Origin: Hyphomicrobiales bacterium
Lineage (GTDB): Bacteria > Pseudomonadota > Alphaproteobacteria > Rhizobiales > Methyloligellaceae
Reading direction: 5' to 3'
NCBI GenBank assembly: GCA_021775525.1
Contig: JAJFHQ010000064.1
Span: 1-64,000, forward strand
Length of the DNA stretch: 64,000 nt
The position numbers and the translations under genes were made by a program. The notes beneath the pieces are model-generated. The model searched no databases and was not told where the DNA came from. It saw only the letters and a program-made list of their open reading frames with translations. This document shows, piece after piece, positions 36,503-45,506 of the stretch (position 1 is the stretch's first letter; every line of letters starts with the position of its first letter).

Positions 36503-38272
36503 CTACCCGGTCAGTGCATCTACTGCATCCGACGATACCCAGCCTCCACCTGCGATGACGGAATTGGCAAGTCCCGGCGCTTCACTGGCATGGTTCTCCG
36601 CATAGTAGCGCGCGAGTATGATTGCGCTTACCGGGCTGCTTTCACCACGCGCCTGTATCAATGCGCCCTTGGCGATATAGACGGCACCGCTCGTGATTCC
36701 AAAAAGTCGCAGATAGGCATTGGCCCCTGCGAGCGCGGTTGAATTGTCACCTCCAATGATCCCAAGCAGGAAGGTGGACGCTTCTTCCAGCGCTGTTACT
36801 GCATCCTCCAATCGTGACGCAGTGTTACCAAATTCCGGCAAATTGGATGCGGCTATTTCTGCAACAGGTTCGCGCAATGACGCAATATAAGCCTGTAGGG
36901 TTTTCCCGCCATCCTGGGACAATTTACGGACCACAAGGTCAATGGCCTGAATACCATTGGTCCCTTCATAGATGGGGGCGATCCGGGCGTCGCGCAAATG
37001 TTGGGCCGCCCCGGTTTCCTCCACATAGCCCATACCGCCATGAGCCTGGATGCCCTCGGACGCCACCTCGACGCCCATGTCAGTGGAAAAAGCCTTGGCA
37101 ACGGGCGTCAGCAGGCTGGCCATGGCGTGTGCCTCACCACGTATCTTCTCATCTCTGGAGCGTTCAGCAATGTCGATCATCCGCGCCGTCATGAAACAGA
37201 TCGCGCGCGAAGCGGCGGTTTTGGATTTCATGGAAAGCAGCATGCGTCTGACATCCGGGTGCGTGATGATCTCCACCTCATTGCCCTGCTCATCGCTGCC
37301 CTGTTTGCGCTCGCGGGCAAACTCAATCGCCTGTTGAAAGGCGCGCTCGGCAATAGCCGCACCCTGCACCCCAACGGCCAAACGAGCGCGGTTCATCATC
37401 GTGAACATGGCCGCTAGACCGCGATTTTCCGCGCCGATCAGCCAGCCCTTAGCACCGCCATGATCGCCCATCTGCATGACGCAGGTAGGGCTGGCATGAA
37501 TGCCCAGCTTATGCTCCAGGGAAATGCAGTGAACATCGTTTCGCTCACCAAGAGAACCATCTGAATTAATGAGATATTTTGGAACAAGAAACAGCGATAT
37601 CCCACCCGTTCCGGGAGGTGCATCCGGCGTGCGCGCAAGCACCAGATGTATTATGTTTTCAACCAAGTCATGCTCGCCATAGGTAATGAATATCTTGGTG
37701 CCGGAGAGCAGGTAACTACCATCGTCTTGAGGGGTCGCCATCGTCTTAAGCGTGCTCAGATCAGACCCTGCATGGGCCTCGGTCAACTGCATGGTGCCGG
37801 CCCATTCTCCCGAAACCATTTTCGCTAAAAAGACTTGCTTCAAGTCATCGGAACCGAACTTCGCAATGGTCTCCACGGCACCTTGTGTCAGCATTGGATT
37901 GAGAGCGAAAGACATGCTTGCCGACTGCCACATCTCGCTGACCGCCATGGATACAAGGACAGGTAGTCCCTGCCCACCATACTCGTCGGGACATGCCAGT
38001 CCGCCCCACCCGGCTTCGCACCATTGCTCGTAAACAGTGCGCCAACCATCGGGCATTTGCACTTCGCCGTCCTGCAGGCTGGCTCCCTCTTCATCTCCTT
38101 GACGGTTCAGTGGTGCGATACGCTCGGAAGCAAACTTGCCCGCCTCTTCCAGGATGGCGGTCACAAGATCAGGATCAAGGTCACCCATAAGCCCCTCGCC
38201 AATGAGTCCGGACAGACCGGCAATATCGTTGAGTGCCGAAGTGATATCGGAAACAGGGGCTGTGTATGTCAT
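36503..38272 (-). CDS. Acyl-CoA dehydrogenase, long DmdC/FadE-like type
   Basis: 589 residues from the ATG at 38272 (the frame is open 46 codons further with no family similarity). N-terminal MTYTAPVSDITSALND, LTEAHAGSDLSTL for FAD/substrate, and IYEGTNGIQ with the catalytic base Glu436, close to the base position I recall for the 3-methylmercaptopropionyl-CoA dehydrogenase DmdC. A C-terminal extra domain of the Acyl-CoA_dh_C type (about 460-589) explains the size. It oxidises an acyl-CoA to the enoyl-CoA with electrons to ETF; substrate class is uncertain and DmdC-like members are broad. It contrasts with the base-less homologue at 2127. Divergent from sua5 across 91 bp. Confidence 0.93.
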   Translation of the reverse strand: MTYTAPVSDITSALNDIAGLSGLIGEGLMGDLDPDLVTAILEEAGKFASERIAPLNRQGDEEGASLQDGEVQMPDGWRTVYEQWCEAGWGGLACPDEYGGQGLPVLVSMAVSEMWQSASMSFALNPMLTQGAVETIAKFGSDDLKQVFLAKMVSGEWAGTMQLTEAHAGSDLSTLKTMATPQDDGSYLLSGTKIFITYGEHDLVENIIHLVLARTPDAPPGTGGISLFLVPKYLINSDGSLGERNDVHCISLEHKLGIHASPTCVMQMGDHGGAKGWLIGAENRGLAAMFTMMNRARLAVGVQGAAIAERAFQQAIEFARERKQGSDEQGNEVEIITHPDVRRMLLSMKSKTAASRAICFMTARMIDIAERSRDEKIRGEAHAMASLLTPVAKAFSTDMGVEVASEGIQAHGGMGYVEETGAAQHLRDARIAPIYEGTNGIQAIDLVVRKLSQDGGKTLQAYIASLREPVAEIAASNLPEFGNTASRLEDAVTALEEASTFLLGIIGGDNSTALAGANAYLRLFGITSGAVYIAKGALIQARGESSPVSAIILARYYAENHASEAPGLANSVIAGGGWVSSDAVDALTG

Positions 38273-38363
38273 TGACAAGTGCCGTTCTCTGGAGTGCCCT
38301 TTTGGAGGCGAATTCAGCGCCACAATTGCATGATTGCGCGGGCCATGCGACCTAAAGGCCACC

Positions 38364-39320
38364 ATGACAATTGTACCTGCAACACACACTGCGATCCAAC
38401 AGGCGGCCAAGATGCTGAAGCGAGGCGGTGTGGTCGCCTTTCCTACCGAGACCGTCTACGGACTGGGCGCTGACGCGACCAATGCGGAGGCTGTACTGCG
38501 CGTTTACGAGATGAAAGGCCGACCCCGCTTCAACCCGCTGATCGCCCATGTGGCGAATCGCGAGAGCGCTGAGTCTCATGGCGACTTGCATGACGCTGCC
38601 CGTAAACTGGCAGACGCCTTCTGGCCTGGTCCGCTGACGCTGGTTCTCGCAAAGCGCCCCACGAGTAAAATTTGCGATTTGGTCTCGGCCGGGCTTGATA
38701 CGATTGCGTTGCGCGTCCCGGCAAATGAAATCGCGCGTGACCTATTGCAGGCTGCTGGTTGCCCAATCGCTGCACCCAGTGCCAACAAGGCCAGCCATGT
38801 CAGCCCGACAACAGCAGCCCATGTGGCGGAAGATCTAGGTGATGGCCCGGGAATAATCCTTGATGGCGGCGATGCGTCACTCGGGCTCGAATCGACCGTG
38901 GTGGACCTGAGCGGCTCCGTACCCTTACTTCTGCGGCCCGGCGGCATCCCACGCAAGGACATAGAGGATCTGTTGGGGGCAACGCTAGCAGATGCGCAAC
39001 CCGGTGATCGCCCTACATCACCGGGACAACTTGCGAGCCATTACGCACCGCGGGCACGTTTGCGGCTGGACGCCATGAAGGTAGAGCCTGATGAAGCTTT
39101 GCTCGCGTTCGGGGGAGATCCACCGCCAACGAATGGTCCGATGGTCAATCTCAGTGCAAAAGGCAATCTGCGCGAGGCGGCAACCCGCCTGTTTGCGGCA
39201 CTGCGAGAACTCGACACGAGCGGATACAAAGCCATCGCCGTTATGCCCATCCCTGGTGAAGGGCTTGGCGAAGCAATCAATGACCGCTTGCGCCGTGCTG
39301 CAGCACCTCGCGGGCATTAG
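38364..39320 (+). CDS. sua5: Threonylcarbamoyl-AMP synthase, Sua5 type
   Basis: 318 residues from the ATG at 38364. The N-terminal YrdC domain reads LKRGGVVAFPTETVYGLGADA, KGRPRFNPLIAHV and APSANKASHVSPTTA; the C-terminal Sua5 domain (about 215-318) begins after SPGQLASHYAPRARL, a motif of the linker region. It makes L-threonylcarbamoyladenylate from Thr, bicarbonate and ATP for the universal t6A37 modification of tRNAs decoding ANN codons. Length fits the two-domain Sua5 form rather than the short TsaC form. Confidence 0.95.
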   Translation: MTIVPATHTAIQQAAKMLKRGGVVAFPTETVYGLGADATNAEAVLRVYEMKGRPRFNPLIAHVANRESAESHGDLHDAARKLADAFWPGPLTLVLAKRPTSKICDLVSAGLDTIALRVPANEIARDLLQAAGCPIAAPSANKASHVSPTTAAHVAEDLGDGPGIILDGGDASLGLESTVVDLSGSVPLLLRPGGIPRKDIEDLLGATLADAQPGDRPTSPGQLASHYAPRARLRLDAMKVEPDEALLAFGGDPPPTNGPMVNLSAKGNLREAATRLFAALRELDTSGYKAIAVMPIPGEGLGEAINDRLRRAAAPRGH

Positions 39321-39329
39321 AGTGCCGCG

Positions 39330-39632
39330 TTAACACCACCGGCAGATATTGTTCCAGCAGCCCCGCATGCACAGCACAAAGTTCTGGCGGCAACCCGGAC
39401 CGTGGCAATTGATTCTGTAGGCGTTGTAGCAATCATCGCGGCACCAGGTGCAGTCACGCCGGCAATAATAACCCGCCGGCTTCACGATTGGGCTGAAGTT
39501 GTGCACGCCCATGCCATACGGTTTCAGTGATGTCATGCTGGCAGGTGTTGGCGACAGGGAGAGTTCCCTCGCCCCGGCCGATCCCGCGATCATCATTACC
39601 GACAAACATAGCAAAAAGAGCTTTCTGGTCAT
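39330..39632 (-). CDS. Small secreted cysteine-rich protein (10 Cys)
   Basis: 100 residues from the ATG at 39632. A signal peptide (MTRKLFLLCLSVMMIAGSAGA) is followed by a short linker and a C-terminal half packed with ten cysteines in 46 residues, spaced C-x3-C-x2-C-x3-C-x7-C-x4-C-x6-C-x3-C-x4-C-x2-C. The even number and export signal suggest five disulfides or a metal site. There is no free thiol motif such as CxxC at a helix start and no known family comes to mind. It sits alone, tail to tail with sua5, 10 bp apart. Function unknown. Confidence 0.78.
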   Translation of the reverse strand: MTRKLFLLCLSVMMIAGSAGARELSLSPTPASMTSLKPYGMGVHNFSPIVKPAGYYCRRDCTWCRDDCYNAYRINCHGPGCRQNFVLCMRGCWNNICRWC

Positions 39633-39732
39633 ATCAACCTCCCATTGCATCGGGTCAGGGGAATAGATTAACAGATGATACCGGCTTTATTGTGCAGATT
39701 GTGACACCCGTTCACAGAGCCTGGAATTTTAA

Positions 39733-41175
39733 ATGACTTCAATGGACTCAGCCGCTTTGACCACGCTTTCCAATGAACTTCTCGATCAATTCGCCGCCAT
39801 TGTCGGAGAGGCGCATGTTGTACGGGACGCGCGTGAAATGGATGCCTACCTGGTCGAGCTGCGCCATCTCTATACGGGCAAAGCCTCGCTCGTACTGCGC
39901 CCGGGCTCGACGGGTGAAGTGTCGCAAATTCTCAAGCTGGCCAACGAAACAGGGACGGCAATCGTGCCCCAGGGGGGAAATACCGGCCTCGTTGGCGGTC
40001 AAATCCCATTCGATGGAGGAGAGGAACTCATTCTCTCCCTGTCGCGGATGAATACGATCCGCTCCATTGACCCTGAAGGCAACACCATGACGGTCGATGC
40101 GGGTGTGATCCTCGAGCAGGCCCAGGCGGCAGCCGATCAGGTCGGCCGGCTGTTTCCATTATCTCTGGCATCGGAAGGCAGTTGTCAGATCGGCGGCAAT
40201 CTCTCGACCAATGCCGGTGGGACGGCAATGCTGGCCTATGGCAACGCCCGCGACATGGTGCTGGGTCTGGAAGTGGTATTGGCGGACGGGCGTATCTGGG
40301 AAGGCTTGCGTACCCTGCGCAAAGACAATACCGGATACGATCTCAAAGACCTGTTCATCGGCGCTGAAGGTACACTCGGTATCATCACCGGGGCAGTGCT
40401 GAAACTGTTTCCCAAGCCGGAAGAGCGCGCCACTGCATTTGCGGGCCTGAAAAGCGTGGAAAACGCAGCCCGGTTTTTCGGGCTTGCCCGGCAAGCAGCG
40501 GGTAGCTCCCTGACAACATTCGAGCTTATCCCGCGCGTCGGCATCCAGATGGTTCTCCGGCATGGCAGCCAGGTACGCCATCCCTTAAGCGAAGAGTATG
40601 AATGGTATGTCCTGATAGAGATGACGGGACTTGAGGCCACGGGCGTCTCCAATACCACGCTGGAAAACCTGCTGGAGGTGGCTCTTGAAGAAGAAACACT
40701 CCAGGACGCGGTGGTCGCGTCCTCCATTGCGCAACGCAACGAAATCTGGCGCCTGCGTGATCTCATGTCCGAGGTGCAAAGTCTTGAGGGCGGATCTATC
40801 AAGCATGATGTATCGGTCCCGATCGCCCGCATCCCGGAATTCATCAACCGGGCGAATGACCTTATGGAGGTGATGGTGCCGGGCGCGCGTCCCGTACCCT
40901 TTGGCCATTATGGAGATGGCAACAACCACTACAATATCAGCCAGCCCGTCGAGATGGATAAAATGATCTTCATGGCGCAATGGGATCCTGTTTGCGCTGG
41001 AGTGCACGAGATCGTACTCGACTTGAACGGCTCCATCAGTGCGGAACATGGCATCGGGCGAATGAAGCGTGAGAGCCTGAAGAAAATCAAAAGCGAGGTT
41101 GAACTCGACATGATGCGGCAAATCAAGGCCGTGTTTGACCCGAATGGCATTCTCAATCCGGGAAAAGTTCTCTGA
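39733..41175 (+). CDS. FAD-binding D-2-hydroxyacid dehydrogenase (D-2-hydroxyglutarate dehydrogenase-like)
   Basis: 480 residues. The PCMH FAD domain carries VPQGGNTGLVGGQIP near 80-95, SLASEGSCQIGGNLSTNAGG and DLFIGAEGTLGIIT; the C-terminal FAD-oxidase domain has FGHYGDGNNHYNIS and SAEHGIGRMKRE, which supply the metal-binding His residues of the D2HGDH/GlcD branch. It oxidises D-2-hydroxyglutarate or a related D-2-hydroxyacid, with electrons probably to ETF. The GNAT gene starts on the last base of its stop codon (TGATG). Confidence 0.93.
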   Translation: MTSMDSAALTTLSNELLDQFAAIVGEAHVVRDAREMDAYLVELRHLYTGKASLVLRPGSTGEVSQILKLANETGTAIVPQGGNTGLVGGQIPFDGGEELILSLSRMNTIRSIDPEGNTMTVDAGVILEQAQAAADQVGRLFPLSLASEGSCQIGGNLSTNAGGTAMLAYGNARDMVLGLEVVLADGRIWEGLRTLRKDNTGYDLKDLFIGAEGTLGIITGAVLKLFPKPEERATAFAGLKSVENAARFFGLARQAAGSSLTTFELIPRVGIQMVLRHGSQVRHPLSEEYEWYVLIEMTGLEATGVSNTTLENLLEVALEEETLQDAVVASSIAQRNEIWRLRDLMSEVQSLEGGSIKHDVSVPIARIPEFINRANDLMEVMVPGARPVPFGHYGDGNNHYNISQPVEMDKMIFMAQWDPVCAGVHEIVLDLNGSISAEHGIGRMKRESLKKIKSEVELDMMRQIKAVFDPNGILNPGKVL

Positions 41176-41621
41176 TGCCTGGTCTGGATATACGGGAAAT
41201 TGGTGACGATGACGTTGAAGATGTCGCGGCGCTGTGGGAGAGGTGCGGTTTGACCCGCCCCTGGAACGATCCGGCAGCGGATATCGCTTTTGCTCGCAAA
41301 TCAGAAAACACTACTCTGCTCGTCGGCCGGATAGATGGCGCGATTGTTGCCAGCACCATGGTCGGCCATGACGGCCATCGCGGCACGGTCTACTATGTGA
41401 GCGTCGATCCGGACATGCAGAGCAATGGCTTTGGACGCGACATCATGACTGCGGCAGAAAACTGGTTACGCGGACGCGGCGCGTGGAAGCTCAACCTCCT
41501 TGTGCGCACCGACAATGCACCCGTTATCAATTTTTATGAAGCGCTTGGGTATGAGCACGAGGAACGAGTGAATCTTTCCAAATGGATTGACCCTTCCAGA
41601 AAGCCCGAAAATCAGGACTGA
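41175..41621 (+). CDS. GNAT-family N-acetyltransferase (YpeA-like)
   Basis: 148 residues. The acetyl-CoA binding motif A is visible in YYVSVDPDMQSNGFGRDIMTAAENWL, with Q-x-x-G-x-G degenerated to QSNGFG, and motif B in NFYEALGYEHEERV. The N-terminal IREIGDDDVEDVAALWERCGLTRPWNDP is the YpeA-type opening. The acceptor is unknown. It overlaps the oxidase stop by one base, so translation is coupled, and it converges on the SRAP gene with an 10-bp gap. Confidence 0.9.
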   Translation: MPGLDIREIGDDDVEDVAALWERCGLTRPWNDPAADIAFARKSENTTLLVGRIDGAIVASTMVGHDGHRGTVYYVSVDPDMQSNGFGRDIMTAAENWLRGRGAWKLNLLVRTDNAPVINFYEALGYEHEERVNLSKWIDPSRKPENQD

Positions 41622-41631
41622 ATTGTTCCCC

Positions 41632-42312
41632 TCACAACAGATTCCCCTGAAGAGGCTCCAGCACTTCGGGAAGGTCGTTGGCCGGGTTATTGATCCTGGG
41701 GTGAACCTCAACAGCTTCAAGCAAATCGTCCTCGGCGGGTATCAGAAACTCGGCCACATCTCCCGGTGAAAGCCGCTTGCAGTCAAGCCAGGCATCGAAC
41801 TGCTCGGGGTCAAGTATGACCGGCATACGGTTATGCAGGGATGAGACGGTAGCGTTGGGCTGCGTCGTCAGGATGACCGCTGATTCAATCTCACTGCCAT
41901 CTGGTCCCTGCCAGGGCTCCCACAACCCGGCAAATGCCAGAAGACCCTCGTCCTCTCGTTTTATATGGAATGGCCGCTTGGACCCCTTCGGGCCGGTCCA
42001 CTCGATAAAGCCGTCTGCCGGGACCAGGCATCGGCGATGATGCATGGCGGCACGGAATGAGGGTTTCGTGGTCGCCGTTTCACTGCGTGCATTGATAATC
42101 GTTGTGAATTCACCCGGGTCCTTGACCCATGACGGCACCAGCCCCCAGCGTACCAATGCCAGCTCTCGTGCACCCGCGCTGCCCTCCCGAACAATCGCAA
42201 TGGGCTGGGTTGGCGCAATGTTGTGGCGCGGTGGAAAGTTCGGATGATTCACATAGCCAAAGGTGGCGCGGATGACTTCGGGGTCCGAAACAAGTGTGAA
42301 GCGGGAGCACAT
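41632..42312 (-). CDS. SOS-response-associated peptidase (SRAP, YedK/HMCES family)
   Basis: 226 residues. The start is taken at 42312 because SRAP proteins need Cys2 exposed after Met removal and this ATG gives MCSRFTL; the longer frame from 42348 would bury it. Other active-site residues are seen: Asn in INARSET, Glu in DGFIEW and His in SLHNRMP. YedK/HMCES forms a thiazolidine cross-link with abasic sites in single-stranded DNA to protect them during replication. No LexA-type operator was recognised upstream. Confidence 0.95.
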   Translation of the reverse strand: MCSRFTLVSDPEVIRATFGYVNHPNFPPRHNIAPTQPIAIVREGSAGARELALVRWGLVPSWVKDPGEFTTIINARSETATTKPSFRAAMHHRRCLVPADGFIEWTGPKGSKRPFHIKREDEGLLAFAGLWEPWQGPDGSEIESAVILTTQPNATVSSLHNRMPVILDPEQFDAWLDCKRLSPGDVAEFLIPAEDDLLEAVEVHPRINNPANDLPEVLEPLQGNLL

Positions 42313-42425
42313 GATGGGGAGATAACACAAAAAGATCGGCTTCGGCACGCTCGGTAAGCCTTTGGAAACCCTTATCCGCCACCCTTCAACACTGATTTGT
42401 TTTTGTACAGTTGCGGTGAGTATCC

Positions 42426-43031
42426 ATGTCCAAGTCGCCAGTTCAGTTGCGTGTTGTCGCGTCGAATGACAATGAATTTGCTCGCGAAAATCTTGTTAGA
42501 GCTTTCAAAAATTCGATGACCGAGCATCTCCGTGCCCATACCAAGGGCACAAACGTGAATGAGGAAACTCTTCTCACAACTGATTATCTCAATCATTTCA
42601 ATGAAATAATCATGCTGCTGGAACTCGTGCCTTCCGCACCATCCCAGTTCTCCGCAGAGCTCGCTGATTGGCAGCATGAATCATATGAAGAGCATTTCAC
42701 CCGCTCCGGCTTCCGCGACAAGGAGCTGGCGATCGTTTGCTATCACAATGCACCTGAGGAAGTGCGCCGCGCGTTTGATTCGTCCGTCGCTGATATGGAG
42801 CAGGAAATGGTGATGCTGCTTCAGCAGGTTCAGGAGAAAATCGACTCGGGAGACACTGAAGGGCTGTCACGCTTGTGCAGTGAATCCATACCGCGCCTGC
42901 AGGATCTCATACAAATCACAGCCGGTATCGTGAATGGCGCTGTTTCAAATGACCCCGATGCAGTTGAGGATGACAGCGCCAAGGAAGAGAAGGCGGACGC
43001 CCAGTCCGCGGTAGACGCGCTGTTCGACTAG
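42426..43031 (+). CDS. Conserved-looking helical protein of unknown function
   Basis: 201 residues, no signal peptide or membrane segment. The sequence predicts long helices (about 15-75 and 105-165) with an acidic C-terminal tail (DDSAKEEKADAQSAVDALFD). The acidic end with a final hydrophobic VDALFD resembles a docking peptide, loosely like the CheY-binding end of CheZ, but the CheZ active-site motif is absent, so that name is not used. It begins with a well-formed ATG after a 113-bp gap from the SRAP gene, transcribed divergently. I do not recognise a family. Confidence 0.75.
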   Translation: MSKSPVQLRVVASNDNEFARENLVRAFKNSMTEHLRAHTKGTNVNEETLLTTDYLNHFNEIIMLLELVPSAPSQFSAELADWQHESYEEHFTRSGFRDKELAIVCYHNAPEEVRRAFDSSVADMEQEMVMLLQQVQEKIDSGDTEGLSRLCSESIPRLQDLIQITAGIVNGAVSNDPDAVEDDSAKEEKADAQSAVDALFD

Positions 43032-43074
43032 GGTAATATAGCGCTTCTTTTTGAGCCGGCACGAACCGTGACCG

Positions 43075-43542
43075 ATGCTGAACCGCCAGCCCATGGAAAA
43101 CCCGCATAAAAACCAGCATCCTTGGCCCCGCGCTGCGGCAAGCGCCGCGATATTTCGCGAAGGCAAGATATTGCTCGCCCAGCGGTCAAAACCACTCCTT
43201 AAAGGTGTCTGGAGTCTACCCGGCGGGCATATCGAACCCGGCGAGAAGGCACGCCAAGCTGCGCTCCGGGAGTTGCATGAAGAAACGGGTATTACCGCGG
43301 AGCTCAGAGGGCTGGCGGACGTGGTGGATGTGATAATGAGCCACGATGATGGGTCCTTACGTGCTCACTACGTCATTAGCGCCTTTTACGGCGTTTGGCT
43401 GAAGGATGAGGCCCGGCCCCAGAGCGACTGCATGGCGGTGGAATGGGTAGATATTTCCGAGGTGTCAAACCGGCCCATGACGCAGGGCACCGCGGCCATT
43501 ATTAAACACGCGGCGGAACTCCTCAAAGGCGTTCAGGATTAA
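43075..43542 (+). CDS. NUDIX hydrolase
   Basis: 155 residues with a complete Nudix box, GGHIEPGEKARQAALRELHEETGI (G-x5-E-x7-REL-x-EE-x-G), so Mg-dependent pyrophosphohydrolase activity is expected. Flanks (AAASAAIFREGKILLAQRSKPLLKGVWSLPGG) fit ADP-ribose or mutator-type members; the substrate is not fixed. Either ATG, 43075 or 43093, is possible and neither has a strong ribosome site. It follows the helical unknown protein by 43 bp. Confidence 0.92.
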   Translation: MLNRQPMENPHKNQHPWPRAAASAAIFREGKILLAQRSKPLLKGVWSLPGGHIEPGEKARQAALRELHEETGITAELRGLADVVDVIMSHDDGSLRAHYVISAFYGVWLKDEARPQSDCMAVEWVDISEVSNRPMTQGTAAIIKHAAELLKGVQD

Positions 43543-43616
43543 ACTAGGGCGTTCACAAACAATTCAGAGCGTGTGACTGGCCTGGTATCTCCCACGCGGT
43601 CATACTCATCCCCACT

Positions 43617-44630
43617 ATGCACATAACAATAAAACACTCCTTCCGGGCCCTTGTCGCCGTGCTGACCCTGTTCGCAATCCTGGGTGCGTCCCAGCCCGCC
43701 GGGGCAACCCCGGCAGTGTGGCGCATTGAGGGATGGAGAAAGACGGATTTCAACCAGACATCCATCGATTTTGCGGAAATCATGTCAGGCGGGCCGCCCA
43801 AGGATGGAATTCCCTCTATTGATAAACCGAAATTCGTGGACCTTGAGAAACTATCTGGTCTGGGCGCAATGGAGCCTGTCATCGGACTTGAGATCAATGG
43901 CGATGCCCGGGCTTACCCACTTGGCATCCTAATCTGGCACGAGATAGTCAATGACGTGGTTGGGGGAACGCCGGTCGCCGTCACCTACTGTCCCCTGTGC
44001 AATTCGGCTGTCGTGTTTGACAGGCGCCTAGAAGGCAAGCTGCTAGAATTCGGCACAACGGGCAAGCTACGCAAATCAGATATGGTGATGTATGACCGGC
44101 AGACGGAAAGCTGGTGGCAGCAATTTATCGGCAAGGCTATCGTGGGTGAGTTGAACGGCAAGGAGCTGACAGGCATCCCGGCCCGGCTTGAATCGTTTGA
44201 AAACTTCAAGGCACGCCACCCCGGCGGCAAGGTTCTCGTGCCCAATGACGAGAATATGCGCCGATATGGTTACAACCCCTACACCGGGTATGACAGCGCC
44301 TCAAGACCATTCCTTTACAGTGGCGATATGCCCGAGGACATCAACCCCATGGCACGGGTTGTCGTGGTCAAAACAGGCGGAAAGCCTCAGGCGGTCACGC
44401 TCGAATTGCTGCGTAAAAAAGGCGAATTTACGCTCGGGGACATTTCCCTGCAATGGAAAAAGGGTCAGAATTCCGCCCTCGACTCGCGTGAAATTTCAAA
44501 AGGCCGGGACGTGGGGAATGTGGTGGCACGGCGCAAAACCGCCGATGGCATGAAGGATGTTGTCTATGATGTCACTTTCGCCTTTGTCTTCCATGCTTTT
44601 CACCCGAAGCAGGCAATCGTAAAAAGCTGA
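43617..44630 (+). CDS. Exported DUF3179 protein
   Basis: 337 residues. A signal peptide (ALVAVLTLFAILGASQPAGA) precedes the DUF3179 body with its hallmarks: INGDARAYPLGILIWHEIVNDVVGGTPVAVTYCPLC (two Cys in CPLC), VMYDRQTESWWQQF and a Tyr-rich YGYNPYTGYD. DUF3179 proteins are found widely in proteobacteria and archaea without a known reaction; the CxxC next to conserved His and Trp could hold a cofactor. It stands before a run of other uncharacterised exported proteins. Confidence 0.9.
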   Translation: MHITIKHSFRALVAVLTLFAILGASQPAGATPAVWRIEGWRKTDFNQTSIDFAEIMSGGPPKDGIPSIDKPKFVDLEKLSGLGAMEPVIGLEINGDARAYPLGILIWHEIVNDVVGGTPVAVTYCPLCNSAVVFDRRLEGKLLEFGTTGKLRKSDMVMYDRQTESWWQQFIGKAIVGELNGKELTGIPARLESFENFKARHPGGKVLVPNDENMRRYGYNPYTGYDSASRPFLYSGDMPEDINPMARVVVVKTGGKPQAVTLELLRKKGEFTLGDISLQWKKGQNSALDSREISKGRDVGNVVARRKTADGMKDVVYDVTFAFVFHAFHPKQAIVKS

Positions 44631-44646
44631 CAGACTTTAATCGTCA

Positions 44647-44670
44647 CCTCCGCGTTCCGCCTAGCGGAGG
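44647..44670. repeat. Hairpin between DUF3179 and TIGR02301-like genes
   Basis: CCTCCGC and GCGGAGG form a perfect 7-bp stem with a 10-nt loop, 17 nt after the DUF3179 stop. No T-run follows, so it may be a weak terminator or an RNA-stabilising stem. Confidence 0.4.
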
Positions 44671-44696
44671 GCATAATTCTGCGCTACCAGAGGCGC

Positions 44697-45104
44697 ATGT
44701 TTAGTATTGCCATGAAATCTCGATACAAAAAGCTGTTGCTGACCATATGTGCATGCTTGGTTTTCTGCATGCCATTCACCGCCAGCGCGCAGTTGAACCA
44801 GGACGACCGCCCCTATGATGGCAAGCTGCTGCGGCTATCCGAGATTCTGGGGGCCATCCATTACCTGCGGGAATTGTGCGGCGCAGCCGAAGGCCAGGTC
44901 TGGCGCAAGCAGATGCAGGTCATCATTGAATCAGAAGGTACGACCGCCATCCGGCGGGCCAAGCTGGTGAAGGGATTCAACAAGGGATACCGTGGTTACC
45001 GGCGCACCTACCGCTCCTGCACCGAACCGGCAAAAATCGCTATCGACCGCTTTGTGGAGGAAGGCGGTGCGCTCGCAGACCTCATGCTCAAGGAAACCGA
45101 GTAG
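44697..45104 (+). CDS. Exported TIGR02301-like protein
   Basis: 135 residues. The signal peptide KKLLLTICACLVFCMPFTASA (Met6 at 44712 is an alternative start) is followed by YDGKLLRLSEILGAIHYLRELCG and W-x4-Q-x-I-x-x-E, the pattern I associate with TIGR02301, an alphaproteobacterial family of unknown role. Two cysteines (LCG and SCTEPAK) may pair. The mature protein is almost wholly helical and basic. No operon partner is evident. Confidence 0.82.
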   Translation: MFSIAMKSRYKKLLLTICACLVFCMPFTASAQLNQDDRPYDGKLLRLSEILGAIHYLRELCGAAEGQVWRKQMQVIIESEGTTAIRRAKLVKGFNKGYRGYRRTYRSCTEPAKIAIDRFVEEGGALADLMLKETE

Positions 45105-45263
45105 ATTTACAGGCTGGAAAAGACGCTTGCGGATTAACCGTTAATACAGCCCGTCCAACCCATCCGCGAACGCTGGTGCTAATACAATTCCACTACAACA
45201 AGTGATGAAACACTGGTGGCACCGGGGCCGGTTGCCAGGTCGTAAAACGGGTTCGCGATCAAA

Positions 45264-45506
45264 ATGGAATTCACGGAACTAAACGAGAAGAGCCAGAAGC
45301 AGGCGGCCCTTCGCTATATTATCGATGCATGGGATGAAGCTCTGCATGACGGTATTGAGCCGGAGATGCTGGCCAACGCATCACTCTTTGCGGCTCTGAG
45401 TGATCTTGTCGCAATGTATGGTGAAGAAGCAGTGGGCAAGATGGCCGACAGGCTGTCACGCCGTATCCAGCATGGCGAATTTACGCTCAACCGTACCACG
45501 CAGTAA
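45264..45506 (+). CDS. Small conserved-looking cytoplasmic protein
   Basis: 80 residues, ATG at 45264 after a 159-bp gap. Helical, acidic in the first half (WDEALHDGIEPEMLANASLFAAL) and basic in the last 20 residues (RLSRRIQHGEF). Codon use is like its neighbours. The MEFTELNEKSQKQAALRYIIDAWDEA type of opening looks like a small alphaproteobacterial family without known function. No motif supports an activity. Confidence 0.72.
   Translation: MEFTELNEKSQKQAALRYIIDAWDEALHDGIEPEMLANASLFAALSDLVAMYGEEAVGKMADRLSRRIQHGEFTLNRTTQ

Noticed and set aside
35465-36742. 425-codon open frame on the plus strand
   Set aside because: Shadow of the HDAC-like gene, whose catalytic motifs are complete on the minus strand; the translation is Cys/His-rich without any fold pattern.
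42426-43031. CheZ-like chemotaxis phosphatase
   Set aside because: Only the acidic C-terminal end is reminiscent; the CheZ catalytic motif is absent and no chemotaxis genes are near.
45121-45150. CtrA-type site (TTAA repeats near 45133)
   Set aside because: The two TTAA halves are 3 bp apart, not the 7 bp expected for a CtrA box.
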